Part shown: positions 1-7,266 of the stretch, one piece after another
How positions within the stretch are numbered: position 1 is the stretch's first letter
Layout of the letters: the number at the start of each line of letters is the position of its first letter
From: an uncultured Lachnospiraceae bacterium
GTDB lineage: Bacteria; Bacillota; Clostridia; Lachnospirales; Lachnospiraceae
DNA: 10,366 nucleotides
Direction of reading: 5' to 3'
Assembly: GCA_902496125.1 (NCBI GenBank)
Contig: CABUZU010000070.1
Span: 1 to 10,366, forward strand
Notes under the pieces: generated by a model
Seen by the model: the letters and a program-made list of their open reading frames with translations, nothing else
Database searches by the model: none
What the model was told of the DNA's origin: nothing
Made by a program: the position numbers and the translations under genes

Positions 1-499
1 ATTCCGTTGCCCACATGATTAAATTACCAACCGATGAAGCAGCTGTACCAATTGCTGGTGCAAATGCCATTGAAAGACCTGAACCGATTACAATTGTTAC
101 TAATGGTGTGACTAAAATATCAATTGGCGTTTCCTTTGAAACAAATTTACCACATTCTGCTGCAATGATTGCAATAATTAAAACGGCTAACGGTCCACCG
201 GCTGCTCCTAATGTGTTCGCTGCACTACCAACTGCTGCCAGTGAAAATAATACTAGTGGTGGACAATGAAGTGCAAAACCTATAGATACTGCCATCGCAG
301 GACCTGTTACCCCACTTGCATAATCTCCGATTTGTACTAATGCATCCACACCAGCTTGTTGACCCAATGTCTTAATGATGGTACCCATTAATAGCGAAGC
401 AAAAAGACCCTGTGCCATTGCACCTAATGCATCAATACCATAACGCTTGATTGAAATTTCAATATCTTTCTTTTTTAAAAATTCTTTTAGACTTGACAT
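1..499 (-). CDS. PTS sugar transporter subunit IIC-like membrane protein (PTS_EIIC_2 type), N-terminal part
   Basis: This is the first 166 codons of a gene that runs off the left edge. The protein starts MSSLKEFLKKKDIEIS and continues with hydrophobic, Gly/Ala-rich segments (about residues 25-45, 66-92, 100-118 and 128-150). The IKRYGIDALGAMAQGLFASL stretch near residues 17-36 is typical of the stand-alone EIIC family known as PTS_EIIC_2, membrane proteins of roughly 340 residues annotated as PTS IIC subunits. The substrate is not known from sequence, and no EIIA, EIIB or kinase domain is visible in the window. The ATG is supported by GAGAGGAAGAG just upstream. It is preceded by its own candidate promoter and a perfect palindrome, suggesting regulated expression separate from the kinase-like gene upstream. 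Family assignment is by recognition of the sequence pattern; transport function is inferred. Confidence 0.8.
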   Translation of the reverse strand, partial: MSSLKEFLKKKDIEISIKRYGIDALGAMAQGLFASLLMGTIIKTLGQQAGVDALVQIGDYASGVTGPAMAVSIGFALHCPPLVLFSLAAVGSAANTLGAAGGPLAVLIIAIIAAECGKFVSKETPIDILVTPLVTIVIGSGLSMAFAPAIGTAASSVGNLIMWATE

Positions 500-521
500 A
501 ACTCTTCCTCTCTTTTAAGTT

Positions 522-540
522 TAGTACTCTTACAGTACTA
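522..540. promoter_or_regulatory. Perfect palindrome over the -10, candidate operator
   Basis: The minus strand reads TAGTACTGTAAGAGTACTA: two perfect 7-bp arms (522-528 and 534-540) around 5 bases. It covers the -10 hexamer of the candidate PTS promoter, so a bound protein would block transcription. No T-tract follows it on either strand, so it does not look like a terminator. Which regulator would bind is unknown. Confidence 0.5.
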
Positions 541-560
541 CCTTTCGGTCGAGTTGTCAA
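532..560 (-). promoter_or_regulatory. Candidate promoter of the PTS EIIC-like gene
   Basis: On the minus strand, TTGACA (555-560) is followed after exactly 17 bases by TACTGT (532-537). The -35 is a perfect match and the -10 is weak (3 of 6), as might be expected of an activated or repressed promoter. A second TTGACA lies 12 bases further upstream, as part of a 12-bp direct repeat. The promoter begins right after the stop codon of the kinase-like gene. Confidence 0.5.
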
Positions 561-577
561 CTGTCTTGTCAACTATC
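554..577. repeat. Tandem 12-bp direct repeat carrying two TTGACA boxes
   Basis: The plus strand has TTGTCAACTGTC (554-565) followed directly by TTGTCAACTATC (566-577), one mismatch in 12. Read on the minus strand each copy contains TTGACA, the downstream one being the candidate -35 of the PTS gene. The repeat could be a local duplication, or a paired site for an activator upstream of the promoter. Confidence 0.6.
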
Positions 578-1198
578 TTAACTTTCTAACACTTCCATAT
601 AAGCTTTAATTGCCTTTACACAGCCTTCAAATCCAAGCCTACTACTATCTAAGCACAAGTCATAATTTCTTGCATCAACCCAGCTTCTTCCTGTATGATA
701 AGTATAATATTCTGATCTTTCTTTATCGGTCTTTTCGATAAATTTCTCAGCTTCTTTTTCCGTCATGCTATTACGTTCTAAGGTTCGTGCAATTAAATAT
801 TCCTTCGGTGCATGAACAAATACTCTCACTACGTTTGTCTGGTCTTTTAAAATATAATCCGCACATCTTCCGATAATAACACAAGATTCTTCCTGTGCTA
901 ACTCTCTAATAATCTTTGCTTGATAGTTGAATAAATTATCTACTGAAGAAAAATCTTTACTATCAGGTGTAATTAGTTCTCCATCATAAACACGCTTTAC
1001 AATCTTTGAAAGAATACCCTTATGAGGCTTTTCATCGGTCTGATTAAACAACCTTTCATTAATTCCACTATCCTCAGATGCTAATCTTAGTATATCTCTG
1101 TCATAAAATTCAACACCAAGTTCCTTTGCTAACATCTGACCTATGGTACGTCCACCACTTCCATACTGTCTTGCAATTGTAATTACAATACCTGACAT
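578..1198 (-). CDS. Cytidylate kinase-like family protein
   Basis: A 206-residue cytosolic P-loop protein of the cytidylate_kin2 type, annotated as cytidylate kinase-like. It opens with a strand and a nucleotide-binding loop, ITIARQYGSGGRTIG (residues 6-20), followed by EFYDRDIL (30-37), a second strand VIIGRCADYIL (107-117), and a lid-like basic segment DKERSEYYTYHTGRSW (158-173). These are the landmarks of this family, which differs from the classical Cmk in its P-loop form. Actual CMP phosphorylation is not established for many members, so substrate and role are uncertain. GGAGGT (1205-1210) sits 6 bases before the ATG. The gene follows the ABC exporter on the same strand after 73 bases with no convincing terminator or promoter between, so co-transcription is likely, but a functional link is not evident. 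Confidence 0.85.
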   Translation of the reverse strand: MSGIVITIARQYGSGGRTIGQMLAKELGVEFYDRDILRLASEDSGINERLFNQTDEKPHKGILSKIVKRVYDGELITPDSKDFSSVDNLFNYQAKIIRELAQEESCVIIGRCADYILKDQTNVVRVFVHAPKEYLIARTLERNSMTEKEAEKFIEKTDKERSEYYTYHTGRSWVDARNYDLCLDSSRLGFEGCVKAIKAYMEVLES

Positions 1199-1271
1199 AA
1201 TACTACCTCCATGTCTGTGTCAATTTTTATACCACTATTTTACTATATCAACCATCAATTCGCAAGAATAT

Positions 1272-3032
1272 TTACCTCAATCTTTGTGCCATTTGGTAAA
1301 ATTTATAGTAAATACCTTTCTTTTCCATAAGCTGTTCGTGATTGCCTTCTTCTTCAATTCCCTTATCTGTTAAAACTAAAATTCTATCTGAATCACGAAT
1401 CGTAGATAGTCTATGAGCAACCGTAATTGTTGTTCTACCTTTGGTCAATTCATTTAATGCCTCAGCTACTACAAATTCGCTTTCATTATCAAGGGCAGAA
1501 GTCGCTTCATCTAAAATAACAATCGCAGGATTTTTTAGGAATATTCTAGCAATACTAATTCGTTGCTTTTGTCCTCCCGAAAGTTTTACTCCTCGCTCAC
1601 CAATATAAGTATGATATCCATCTGCTAAGCCTGTAATAAAATCGTGAGCTCCTGCTCTTTTTGCCGCTTCAATGACTTCTTCCTCACTAGCCCCCGGTCT
1701 ACCATATAAAATATTTTCATAAACACTTCCTGAAAATAGATATACATCTTGCTGTACCATTCCAATACTTTTACGAAGACTTTCTAATGTATATTCTTTG
1801 ATATTTTTTCCATCAATTAAAACACTTCCCTTTGTTGCTTCATAAAAACGAGGAATTAAATTGCAAAGCGTTGTCTTTCCACTACCTGATGGTCCGACTA
1901 TTGCTAATTTTTCTCCTGCCTTAATGGATAAATTTAAATCAGCAAGTACTTTATTATGGTCATCTGGATACTCAAATTCTACATGACTAAATTCGATATC
2001 GCCTTTTACATTCTTTAATTCTACTGCTCCATCCTGATTAAAGATTTCAACATCTGCATCCATGATTTGTAAAAACCTTTCAATTCCCGTCATACCACGC
2101 TGAAACTGCTCGGCAAACTCTACAATTCTTCTAATTGTTGCAATTAATGTCGTAATATAAAGTGCATAGGCAACTAAATCTCCTGGTTCAATCAAACCAT
2201 AAATCATAAAAAGTCCGCCAAATAAAATCATTGCAAGATACATTAATCCATCAAACATACGAGTGGCTGTCTGAAACGCTCCCATATATTTGTAAGTTTC
2301 TTTTTTAATATCTAAAAATTTTAGATTATCATTTTCAAATTTTTCTTGTTCAATCCCTTCATTGGCAAATGCTTTTACGACCTTTTGACCTAACAAACTA
2401 TCTTCAATTCTTGCATTTAATTCACCGATTTGATAACGCTGCTTACGAAATGCCTTTCGTTGCCATAAATTTAAACGAATACAACAATATAGCATAATTG
2501 GAACAATGATAAAGATAATCAGTGTTAATCGAATATTAATCGTCCCAAGTATAATAAAAGCTCCTACTGCTTTAATTGCTGCAATAAAAAATTCTTCTGG
2601 ACAATGATGAGCAAACTCCGTTACATCAAATAAGTCATTGGTAATTCTCCCCATAATCTGTCCAACCTTTGTGTTATTATAGTAGTTATCCGATAGCTTT
2701 TGTAAATGAGCATACGCATCCCTTCTCATATCCGTCTCAATAAAACTACCCATAACATGTCCAATATTTGCCATATAATAGTTTGCAACACAGTCAATCA
2801 CTCGCAAAATAAAATAAAGTGCAGTAAGCCCTAATACTACTTTAATTGTAATCAATTCTAAATTCGTTACACCGGTATTGGTTAAATAACGCATAATCAT
2901 TGGTAAAATCAACTCGCAAAGTGTCGTTAACGCTGCACAAAACAAGTCCGTTAATAAGGTTTTCCAATAAGGCTTATAATAAGGTATAAACCTCTTTAAT
3001 AAATACCCCGTCGCATATTCTTTTTGTTCCAT
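1272..3032 (-). CDS. ABC exporter, half-transporter with fused membrane and ATPase domains
   Basis: A 586-residue half-transporter of the MsbA/LmrA-like type that would dimerise in the cytoplasmic membrane to export an unknown substrate. The N-terminal membrane domain (about residues 20-305) has six likely helices near 25-48, 64-86, 147-165, 168-186, 258-280 and 283-303. The ATPase domain follows with all motifs intact: aromatic A-loop Tyr355, Walker A GPSGSGKT (380-387), Q-loop MVQQD (425-429), signature LSGGQ (484-488), Walker B IVILDEA with catalytic Glu509, and the switch His540 in VAHRLST. The length is normal. The start is fixed by GGAGGGG a few bases upstream. It has no adjacent paralogue, so it probably forms a homodimer. 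Substrates of this family (lipids, drugs, peptides) cannot be told from sequence. Its transcription is odd: a terminator-like hairpin lies directly ahead of its ribosome site. Confidence 0.93.
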   Translation of the reverse strand: MEQKEYATGYLLKRFIPYYKPYWKTLLTDLFCAALTTLCELILPMIMRYLTNTGVTNLELITIKVVLGLTALYFILRVIDCVANYYMANIGHVMGSFIETDMRRDAYAHLQKLSDNYYNNTKVGQIMGRITNDLFDVTEFAHHCPEEFFIAAIKAVGAFIILGTINIRLTLIIFIIVPIMLYCCIRLNLWQRKAFRKQRYQIGELNARIEDSLLGQKVVKAFANEGIEQEKFENDNLKFLDIKKETYKYMGAFQTATRMFDGLMYLAMILFGGLFMIYGLIEPGDLVAYALYITTLIATIRRIVEFAEQFQRGMTGIERFLQIMDADVEIFNQDGAVELKNVKGDIEFSHVEFEYPDDHNKVLADLNLSIKAGEKLAIVGPSGSGKTTLCNLIPRFYEATKGSVLIDGKNIKEYTLESLRKSIGMVQQDVYLFSGSVYENILYGRPGASEEEVIEAAKRAGAHDFITGLADGYHTYIGERGVKLSGGQKQRISIARIFLKNPAIVILDEATSALDNESEFVVAEALNELTKGRTTITVAHRLSTIRDSDRILVLTDKGIEEEGNHEQLMEKKGIYYKFYQMAQRLR

Positions 3033-3044
3033 TTCCCCTCCAAT

Positions 3045-3078
3045 AGTAAGAAAGGCAGGAGACTTTCATCTCCTGCCT
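3045..3078 (-). terminator. Terminator-like hairpin between the 91-residue gene and the ABC exporter
   Basis: Perfect 10-bp arms AGGCAGGAGA (3053-3062) and TCTCCTGCCT (3069-3078) enclose a 6-base loop. Read on the minus strand the stem is followed by TTTCTTACT, a moderate U-tract. It lies 16 bases after the stop of the 91-residue gene. The ABC exporter's ribosome site begins only a few bases beyond, leaving no room for a promoter in between. Confidence 0.8.
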
Positions 3079-3093
3079 CTAAATGCATCTTAT

Positions 3094-3369
3094 TTAATTT
3101 TTAATGTTATCACAAACATAATCTGTAAAGTTCTTATCTGCGTATTCCCAGAAATTTGCCTTTGTTAAAATGGTTCCAGTTCCTTCTAATGTTACAGACT
3201 GACCAATATTAACACGATTCTTTAAAATCTGAACTAATTCAATCACAGTTGCAATGGTAACGGTTGGTCCATTTACTGCTGAATCAATTAAGAAATCCTC
3301 GATTTCCTTTGAAATTACACGGTCATTCATTACAGAATCAAATAATGTTTCAGTATTTCCATTTGCCAT
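3094..3369 (-). CDS. Small conserved-looking protein of unknown function (91 residues)
   Basis: I do not recognise this protein. It is small and acidic, soluble by appearance, with no signal peptide or membrane segment. An acidic N-terminal half (residues 7-31, including KEIEDFLIDSAVNG) leads into an alternating hydrophobic stretch, PTVTIATVIELVQILKNRV (35-53), then a Gly/Thr turn-rich part, GQSVTLEGTGTIL (56-68), and an aromatic C-terminal end with FWEY and FTDYV. It has a single cysteine (Cys86). That it is a real gene is supported by a good ribosome site (AAGGGGAT), its own extended -10 promoter and a hairpin terminator just after the stop, so it appears to be an independent transcription unit. 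No functional clue comes from its neighbours, ilvE upstream and an ABC exporter downstream. Confidence 0.8.
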   Translation of the reverse strand: MANGNTETLFDSVMNDRVISKEIEDFLIDSAVNGPTVTIATVIELVQILKNRVNIGQSVTLEGTGTILTKANFWEYADKNFTDYVCDNIKN

Positions 3370-3416
3370 AATTAGATCCCCTTTCCTATATATTTATTGT
3401 ATGGATACGTACCTGA

Positions 3417-3445
3417 ATTATAGCATAATCTAAGCTCAATTGCTA
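3417..3445 (-). promoter_or_regulatory. Extended -10 promoter of the 91-residue gene
   Basis: On the minus strand, TGCTATAAT (3417-3425) is a perfect -10 with the extended TGn element. Seventeen bases upstream is a poor -35, TAGCAA (3440-3445), which fits an extended -10 promoter. It lies directly after the ilvE stop codon, so the downstream gene is not dependent on ilvE transcription. Transcription would begin near 3410. Confidence 0.65.
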
Positions 3446-3447
3446 GT

Positions 3448-4473
3448 TTATTTAATTACTTTTATCCATCCTTCAGGAGCTTCTAATCTACCCATCTGAA
3501 TACCGGTTAAAGTATCATATAATTTCTGGGTAACAGGTCCCATCTTTTCCATTCCACTTGGGAAGCAAATTTCTTTACCATGGTCATTAATCTTACCAAC
3601 TGGAGAAATAACTGCTGCTGTACCGCAAAGACCACATTCTGCAAAGTCTTTTACTTCTTCAAATGCTACTTTACGTTCTTCTACTTCAAGTCCTAAATAT
3701 TTTTCTGCAACATAAACTAAAGAACGACGAGTAATAGAAGGTAAAATACTATCAGACTTAGGAGTTACAACTTTACCATCTTTTGTTACAAAGATAAAGT
3801 TAGCTCCACCAGTTTCTTCTACATAAGTTCTAGTAGCTGCATCTAAGTACATATTTTCATCAAATCCCTGTCTATGTGCATCCATAATTGCAAATAAACT
3901 CATTGCATAGTTAAGACCTGCTTTGATATGTCCTGTTCCATGAGGCGCTGCTCTATCATAATCACAAACACGAATCGTAATCGGTTTTGCTCCACCTTTG
4001 AAGTAAGGTCCTACAGGGGTACAGAACATACGGAACTGGTATTCATCTGCTGGCTTAACACCGATAACAGCATTGCTACCAAACATATAAGGACGAATAT
4101 ATAAAGTTGCACCTGAACCATAAGGTGGTACAAATGCTGCATTTGCTTCTACTACTTGTTGAACAGCATCTACGAAACGGTCTTCAGGGAATACTGGCAT
4201 TTCAAGTCTCTTAGCTGAATCAGCCATACGAGATGCATTTAAGTCAGGACGGAAGGTTACAATATGTCCATCTTCTGTGGTGTAGGCTTTTAAACCTTCA
4301 AAACAGCTCTGAGAATACTGTAATACACCAGCACATTCATTAAGTACTACATTGGCATCTTCTGTTAGACAGCCATCATCCCATGCTCCATCCTTAAAGT
4401 TAGAAACATATCTTTTTTCAGTTTGTATATATCCAAATCCGATATTACTCCAATCGATATTCTTTTTTTCCAT
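3448..4473 (-). CDS. ilvE: Branched-chain amino acid aminotransferase
   Basis: A 341-residue class IV (fold type IV) PLP-dependent aminotransferase, which swaps the amino group between glutamate and leucine, isoleucine or valine in the cytosol. It is of the longer type shared with eukaryotic enzymes. Visible landmarks are QSCFEGLKAY (55-64), FRPDLNASRM (74-83), the catalytic lysine K184 in GHIKAGLNYA, EETGGANFIF (219-228) and GTAAVISPVG (284-293). The frame is open a further 18 codons upstream to an ATG at 4527, but I chose the ATG at 4473: AAAGGAAG lies upstream of it, the protein start MEKKNIDWSN fits the family, and the upstream ATG would sit inside the promoter spacer. It has its own promoter and no T-box or leader peptide is visible. 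No other branched-chain biosynthesis gene is adjacent. Confidence 0.95.
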   Translation of the reverse strand: MEKKNIDWSNIGFGYIQTEKRYVSNFKDGAWDDGCLTEDANVVLNECAGVLQYSQSCFEGLKAYTTEDGHIVTFRPDLNASRMADSAKRLEMPVFPEDRFVDAVQQVVEANAAFVPPYGSGATLYIRPYMFGSNAVIGVKPADEYQFRMFCTPVGPYFKGGAKPITIRVCDYDRAAPHGTGHIKAGLNYAMSLFAIMDAHRQGFDENMYLDAATRTYVEETGGANFIFVTKDGKVVTPKSDSILPSITRRSLVYVAEKYLGLEVEERKVAFEEVKDFAECGLCGTAAVISPVGKINDHGKEICFPSGMEKMGPVTQKLYDTLTGIQMGRLEAPEGWIKVIK

Positions 4474-4517
4474 TGTTTTTCTACTTCCTTTCTTTTTGTG
4501 AAGATCACTTATTGCTA

Positions 4518-4546
4518 ATGATACCACTATAAAACTTGTATTTCAA
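4518..4546 (-). promoter_or_regulatory. Promoter of ilvE
   Basis: On the minus strand, TTGAAA (4541-4546), 17 bases, then TATCAT (4518-4523); both boxes match consensus at 5 of 6. Transcription would start near 4511, leaving a leader of about 40 bases. The -35 is flanked by ACTTG and CAAGT, a short 5-bp inverted repeat that could be incidental. Confidence 0.75.
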
Positions 4547-4567
4547 GTATTTATGAAAAGAAAACTT

Positions 4568-5128
4568 TTATTCAATCCATCCAAAACATTTAAAATCTTT
4601 TGAATACTCAACTTCATAAATACAACAAAATCCAATCTGGCCAGCACCAACAAATCTACGAAGTACCCCACCATGTGCGACTACTGCAATCTTTTCATAT
4701 CCTGCATCTATGTATTCATTTAATACCTTGCACACACGGTCAATACATTCTTGCATCGATTCCCAAGTACATTCTTTGTCTTTTGGATAAATTCCTCTAT
4801 ACTTTTTAAATTCAGCCTGTTGTCTATGAGTGTCTTCTGGTCCTTTATTTCGAAAAGTCTTATCTGGAATAATTTCATGTAAATCTACTTCTGGTATTAC
4901 CGGAACATTCGTCTCTAGCGACACTGCAGATGCCGTTTCCATCGTTCTTGTATAAGGAGAAGATAAAATAATTTCTATTCCATCTAATAGAGGACTCTTT
5001 GCAACTTCTTTTGCCTGTTCTCGGCCTACAGCTGATAGAGGGGCCATATCTCGTCCCAATCCACAAAATCCTGCTTCATCACAAGGTGTATAATTCGGTT
5101 CTCCATGTCTAATAAATACCACTTTCAT
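4568..5128 (-). CDS. Histidine phosphatase family protein (phosphoglycerate mutase-like)
   Basis: A 186-residue cytosolic enzyme of the histidine phosphatase superfamily, which removes or moves a phosphate through a phospho-histidine intermediate. It has the catalytic RHG triad at residues 7-9 (His8 nucleophile), Arg61 in SSPYTRTMETA, an acid candidate Glu85 in DLHEII, and the second histidine His152 in VVAHGG. The core is complete. Members hydrolyse very different substrates (sugar phosphates, alpha-ribazole phosphate, phosphoglycerate), and nothing nearby identifies this one; no cobalamin genes are present, so cobC is not supported. A very strong ribosome site GAGGAGGA (5135-5142) precedes the ATG. 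The gene begins 35 bases after the amidase stop with no promoter or terminator between, so the two are probably co-transcribed. Confidence 0.88.
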   Translation of the reverse strand: MKVVFIRHGEPNYTPCDEAGFCGLGRDMAPLSAVGREQAKEVAKSPLLDGIEIILSSPYTRTMETASAVSLETNVPVIPEVDLHEIIPDKTFRNKGPEDTHRQQAEFKKYRGIYPKDKECTWESMQECIDRVCKVLNEYIDAGYEKIAVVAHGGVLRRFVGAGQIGFCCIYEVEYSKDFKCFGWIE

Positions 5129-5163
5129 AATATGTCCTCCTCATTCGTTACTATTAATATGCA

Positions 5164-6099
5164 CTAATTATTTTCTAAGAACTTTTCAAGTCCATTTGCC
5201 ATACCCAGTACCATCTTTTCACGATACTCATCTGTCGCCATCAACTTATCTTCTTCTTTGTTGCTCATATAGCCCATTTCAATAATAGTCGTTGGAACTT
5301 TCGCCCAGTTGATACCGCTCATTGTATCGGTTTCCCAAATGCTTAAACGTTTTGCTCCTGTTTCTTTAATAAAGCCATCTAAAACGTCCTTCGCTAATGC
5401 TTTGCTCTGGCTATATAGCTCGCCATTATAAGGATTATTCTTTGTTTGACAAATGGTAAATGCACCTTTTTTAGAAGTATTTTCTGAACCGTTTGCATGA
5501 ATACGAATAAATGCATCGGCATTGTTATCATTCGCTATTGCAGCTCGTTCACTATTACTAATATTCACATTATGGCTTGTTCTTGTCATAATGACTTGAT
5601 ATCCTCTGCTTTCAAGCTCCTTTTGCAATTTTTTAGCTACATCCAATGCTAATTCATACTCTGTAATTTTTGTATATTTTCCTTGTGTACCACTTGAAAC
5701 CTTTGCTTTCTTTTCCTTTGCACCAGGTCCAATTGGCTCTTTTTCATAATTACCCTTAGATTGATGACCAGCATCAATTACTACTAGCTTCTTACCATTT
5801 TTTCGTTTTTTCTTTGCTTTTGTCTCTTGCTGTGTTGTCGTTTCTTCCCTAATTGTTGTTTCCTCTTGGGTTGTCGTTTCCTCTTGGGTTGTCGTAGTTT
5901 CTTCTTTCGTTGTTGTCTCTTCTTGTGTCGTCGTTTCTACCTGTGTTGAAGTTTCTGTTACAGCTGTACTTTCAGTACTTGTTTCAACCTCAGCAACGGT
6001 TGTAGCCACAGATGTTTCTTTGGTTGGGGTAGTTGTACATCCACTTAGTACTAAAATACCTACTAATAACATCACGATACTTACTATATGCTTTCTCAT
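5164..6099 (-). CDS. N-acetylmuramoyl-L-alanine amidase, lipoprotein with Thr/Glu-rich stalk
   Basis: A 311-residue cell-surface peptidoglycan hydrolase that cleaves the bond between muramic acid and the stem peptide. A lipoprotein signal peptide ends in LSGC, giving lipidation at Cys21. Residues 22-92 form a stalk of Thr, Glu, Ser and Gln with ETTT repeats, then a very basic segment KAKKKRKNGKK (94-104). The amidase_3 domain spans about 105-309. Zinc ligands are probably His112 (VIDAGH), Glu147 (ITEYEL) and His201 (IRIHAN), with catalytic Glu274 in IIEMGYMSN. All key residues are present. AAAGGAG lies 11 bases before the ATG. It would act in the wall from the outer face of the membrane, the stalk providing reach. 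Its role (division, sporulation, turnover) cannot be told; no cell-wall binding domain is visible. It probably shares a transcript with the phosphatase downstream. Confidence 0.93.
   Translation of the reverse strand: MRKHIVSIVMLLVGILVLSGCTTTPTKETSVATTVAEVETSTESTAVTETSTQVETTTQEETTTKEETTTTQEETTTQEETTIREETTTQQETKAKKKRKNGKKLVVIDAGHQSKGNYEKEPIGPGAKEKKAKVSSGTQGKYTKITEYELALDVAKKLQKELESRGYQVIMTRTSHNVNISNSERAAIANDNNADAFIRIHANGSENTSKKGAFTICQTKNNPYNGELYSQSKALAKDVLDGFIKETGAKRLSIWETDTMSGINWAKVPTTIIEMGYMSNKEEDKLMATDEYREKMVLGMANGLEKFLENN
5824..5937 (-). repeat. Tandem repeat encoding the ETTT stalk of the amidase
   Basis: The region codes for about six units of ETTTxE (residues 55-92), in order ETTTQE, ETTTKE, ETTTTQE, ETTTQE, ETTIRE and ETTTQQ. 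The DNA is correspondingly repetitive (plus strand copies of GTTGTCGTTTCTTC and close variants). Such tracts change length by slippage or recombination. One unit carries an extra Thr codon, which keeps the frame. Confidence 0.85.
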
Positions 6100-6131
6100 C
6101 TTTCTTTAGACTCCTTTCGATTTTTACCTAG

Positions 6132-6160
6132 ATAATAGCACATGTTTGTACAACCGTCAA
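6132..6160 (-). promoter_or_regulatory. Promoter of the amidase-phosphatase unit
   Basis: On the minus strand, TTGACG (6155-6160), 17 bases, then TGCTATTAT, with the -10 hexamer at 6132-6137 and an extended TGn. Each box matches at 5 of 6. The promoter starts just after the stop codon of the upstream membrane protein gene, so the amidase is transcribed independently. Confidence 0.78.
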
Positions 6161-6166
6161 AACATT

Positions 6167-7195
6167 TCACAACATAATTTTCATCCACAACCTGATAATC
6201 AAATATCCTATCGGTCCTAGCAAAAATCCGACTCCACCAAAGAGCTTAAGACCGACATAAACACTGATTAAAAACTCTAATGCAGTAATTCCCATAGACT
6301 TTCCCATCATCGTATTTTCCATACATTCTCGAACAAAATAGCAAACCAAATATAAAATTCCAACTTCCACTGCAAATAGAATTTTCCCTTTTAATAATAA
6401 AATAATAATCCATGGAATAAAAACAGTTCCCGTTCCAAAAATTGGAAGTGCATCAAAAATTCCAATTACAACACCCTTTAAAATCGGATGTTCTATTTTT
6501 AAAATCCAAAATCCTACGCTACACAAAAGAATCGTAATTCCTAATATAATTGATTGAACTTTTAAATACGTTCCACCTGTTTGTCTTAGATTATCCATTG
6601 TGATTCGAGCTTCCATATAAAAGGAAGAATCTAAGAAACGTTCCTTTAACTGTTCTTTTTCCTCAATCAATAAAACGGTGGCAATCACCATAACAAAAAA
6701 TCCTGCGCTAAAACGTGCCAAGCTTTTTGCACACTCTAGCGTTCTAGGTAAAATATGACTGGTAATACTTTCGCCTAAATCCATTGCCATCTGATTAATC
6801 GGTAAACTTAAACTACCTTTTGAAAGCTTTAAAAATATCTCTAACTGGGAAACCCTTTGTTCAATCTCATTCCAAAAATATTTCCAATAAAAATCAAGCT
6901 GACTTGCGTATTCCCCTACTAAAGAACCAAATTTCATAATTAAAATATAACCACTAAGACCTAAAATCACTCCAATTAAAGTTAATAAAAAACTTGCCCA
7001 CAGACTTTCTTTTACAAATGGAAAACGATAATGTAAATATTTAATACAAGGATATAATATCCACGCTAATAATCCTGCCAATAAAAATGGAACCACCAGT
7101 GGCAGCAGGTATTTAAAACTTAAATAGACTGCCACGGTGATTCCAATGCCGGTACGTATTTTTTTTGATTGTTTTTCTGTAAAGTTTTTCATCAT
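6167..7195 (-). CDS. AI-2E/YtvI-like integral membrane protein
   Basis: A polytopic membrane protein of the AI-2E transporter family, of about 342 residues. The size and the motif DALPIFGTGTVFIPW (248-262) are close to the spore-former protein YtvI. Likely helices lie near 18-50 (two), 66-88, 161-178, 212-232, 240-268, 271-289 and 303-338. The family name comes from E. coli TqsA; autoinducer transport is not shown for most members, and YtvI is linked to sporulation with unknown mechanism. Start choice: the frame opens with a GTG at 7204, but AAAGG upstream is only 4 bases from it. I prefer the ATG at 7195 (GGTGG upstream); an ATG at 7192 is also possible. It is divergent from the BMP lipoprotein gene and ends before the amidase promoter. 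Confidence 0.85.
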   Translation of the reverse strand: MMKNFTEKQSKKIRTGIGITVAVYLSFKYLLPLVVPFLLAGLLAWILYPCIKYLHYRFPFVKESLWASFLLTLIGVILGLSGYILIMKFGSLVGEYASQLDFYWKYFWNEIEQRVSQLEIFLKLSKGSLSLPINQMAMDLGESITSHILPRTLECAKSLARFSAGFFVMVIATVLLIEEKEQLKERFLDSSFYMEARITMDNLRQTGGTYLKVQSIILGITILLCSVGFWILKIEHPILKGVVIGIFDALPIFGTGTVFIPWIIILLLKGKILFAVEVGILYLVCYFVRECMENTMMGKSMGITALEFLISVYVGLKLFGGVGFLLGPIGYLIIRLWMKIML

Positions 7196-7266
7196 CTCTT
7201 CCACCGTACCTTTGCATTACTAAGGACAACTAACAAAGATTTCTTTGCTTTCATGCATCATTCCTT

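Noticed and set aside
15..269. Plus-strand open frame of 84 codons
   Set aside because: It is the antisense of the PTS EIIC-like gene, which has a ribosome site, a promoter and a recognisable family sequence on the minus strand.
540..549. ACCTTTCGGT shared with the terminator at 9216-9225
   Set aside because: At 540-549 only a 3-4 bp stem can form and no U-tract follows; the similarity is a common GAAA tetraloop hairpin, not a dispersed repeat.
3621..3635. CxxC (C280-G-L-C283) in IlvE as the redox switch of mitochondrial BCAT
   Set aside because: Lined up by the GTA motif, this pair falls before it, whereas the mitochondrial CxxC comes after or within it, so they are not equivalent.
4474..4527. 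18-codon N-terminal extension of ilvE
   Set aside because: The upstream ATG lies inside the spacer of the TTGAAA/TATCAT promoter, so it would not be in the mRNA, and the extension does not resemble the family N-terminus.
6167..7195. Autoinducer-2 export as the function of the AI-2E family protein
   Set aside because: The name comes from a single E. coli member; the sequence is closer to YtvI and no luxS or quorum-sensing gene is nearby.
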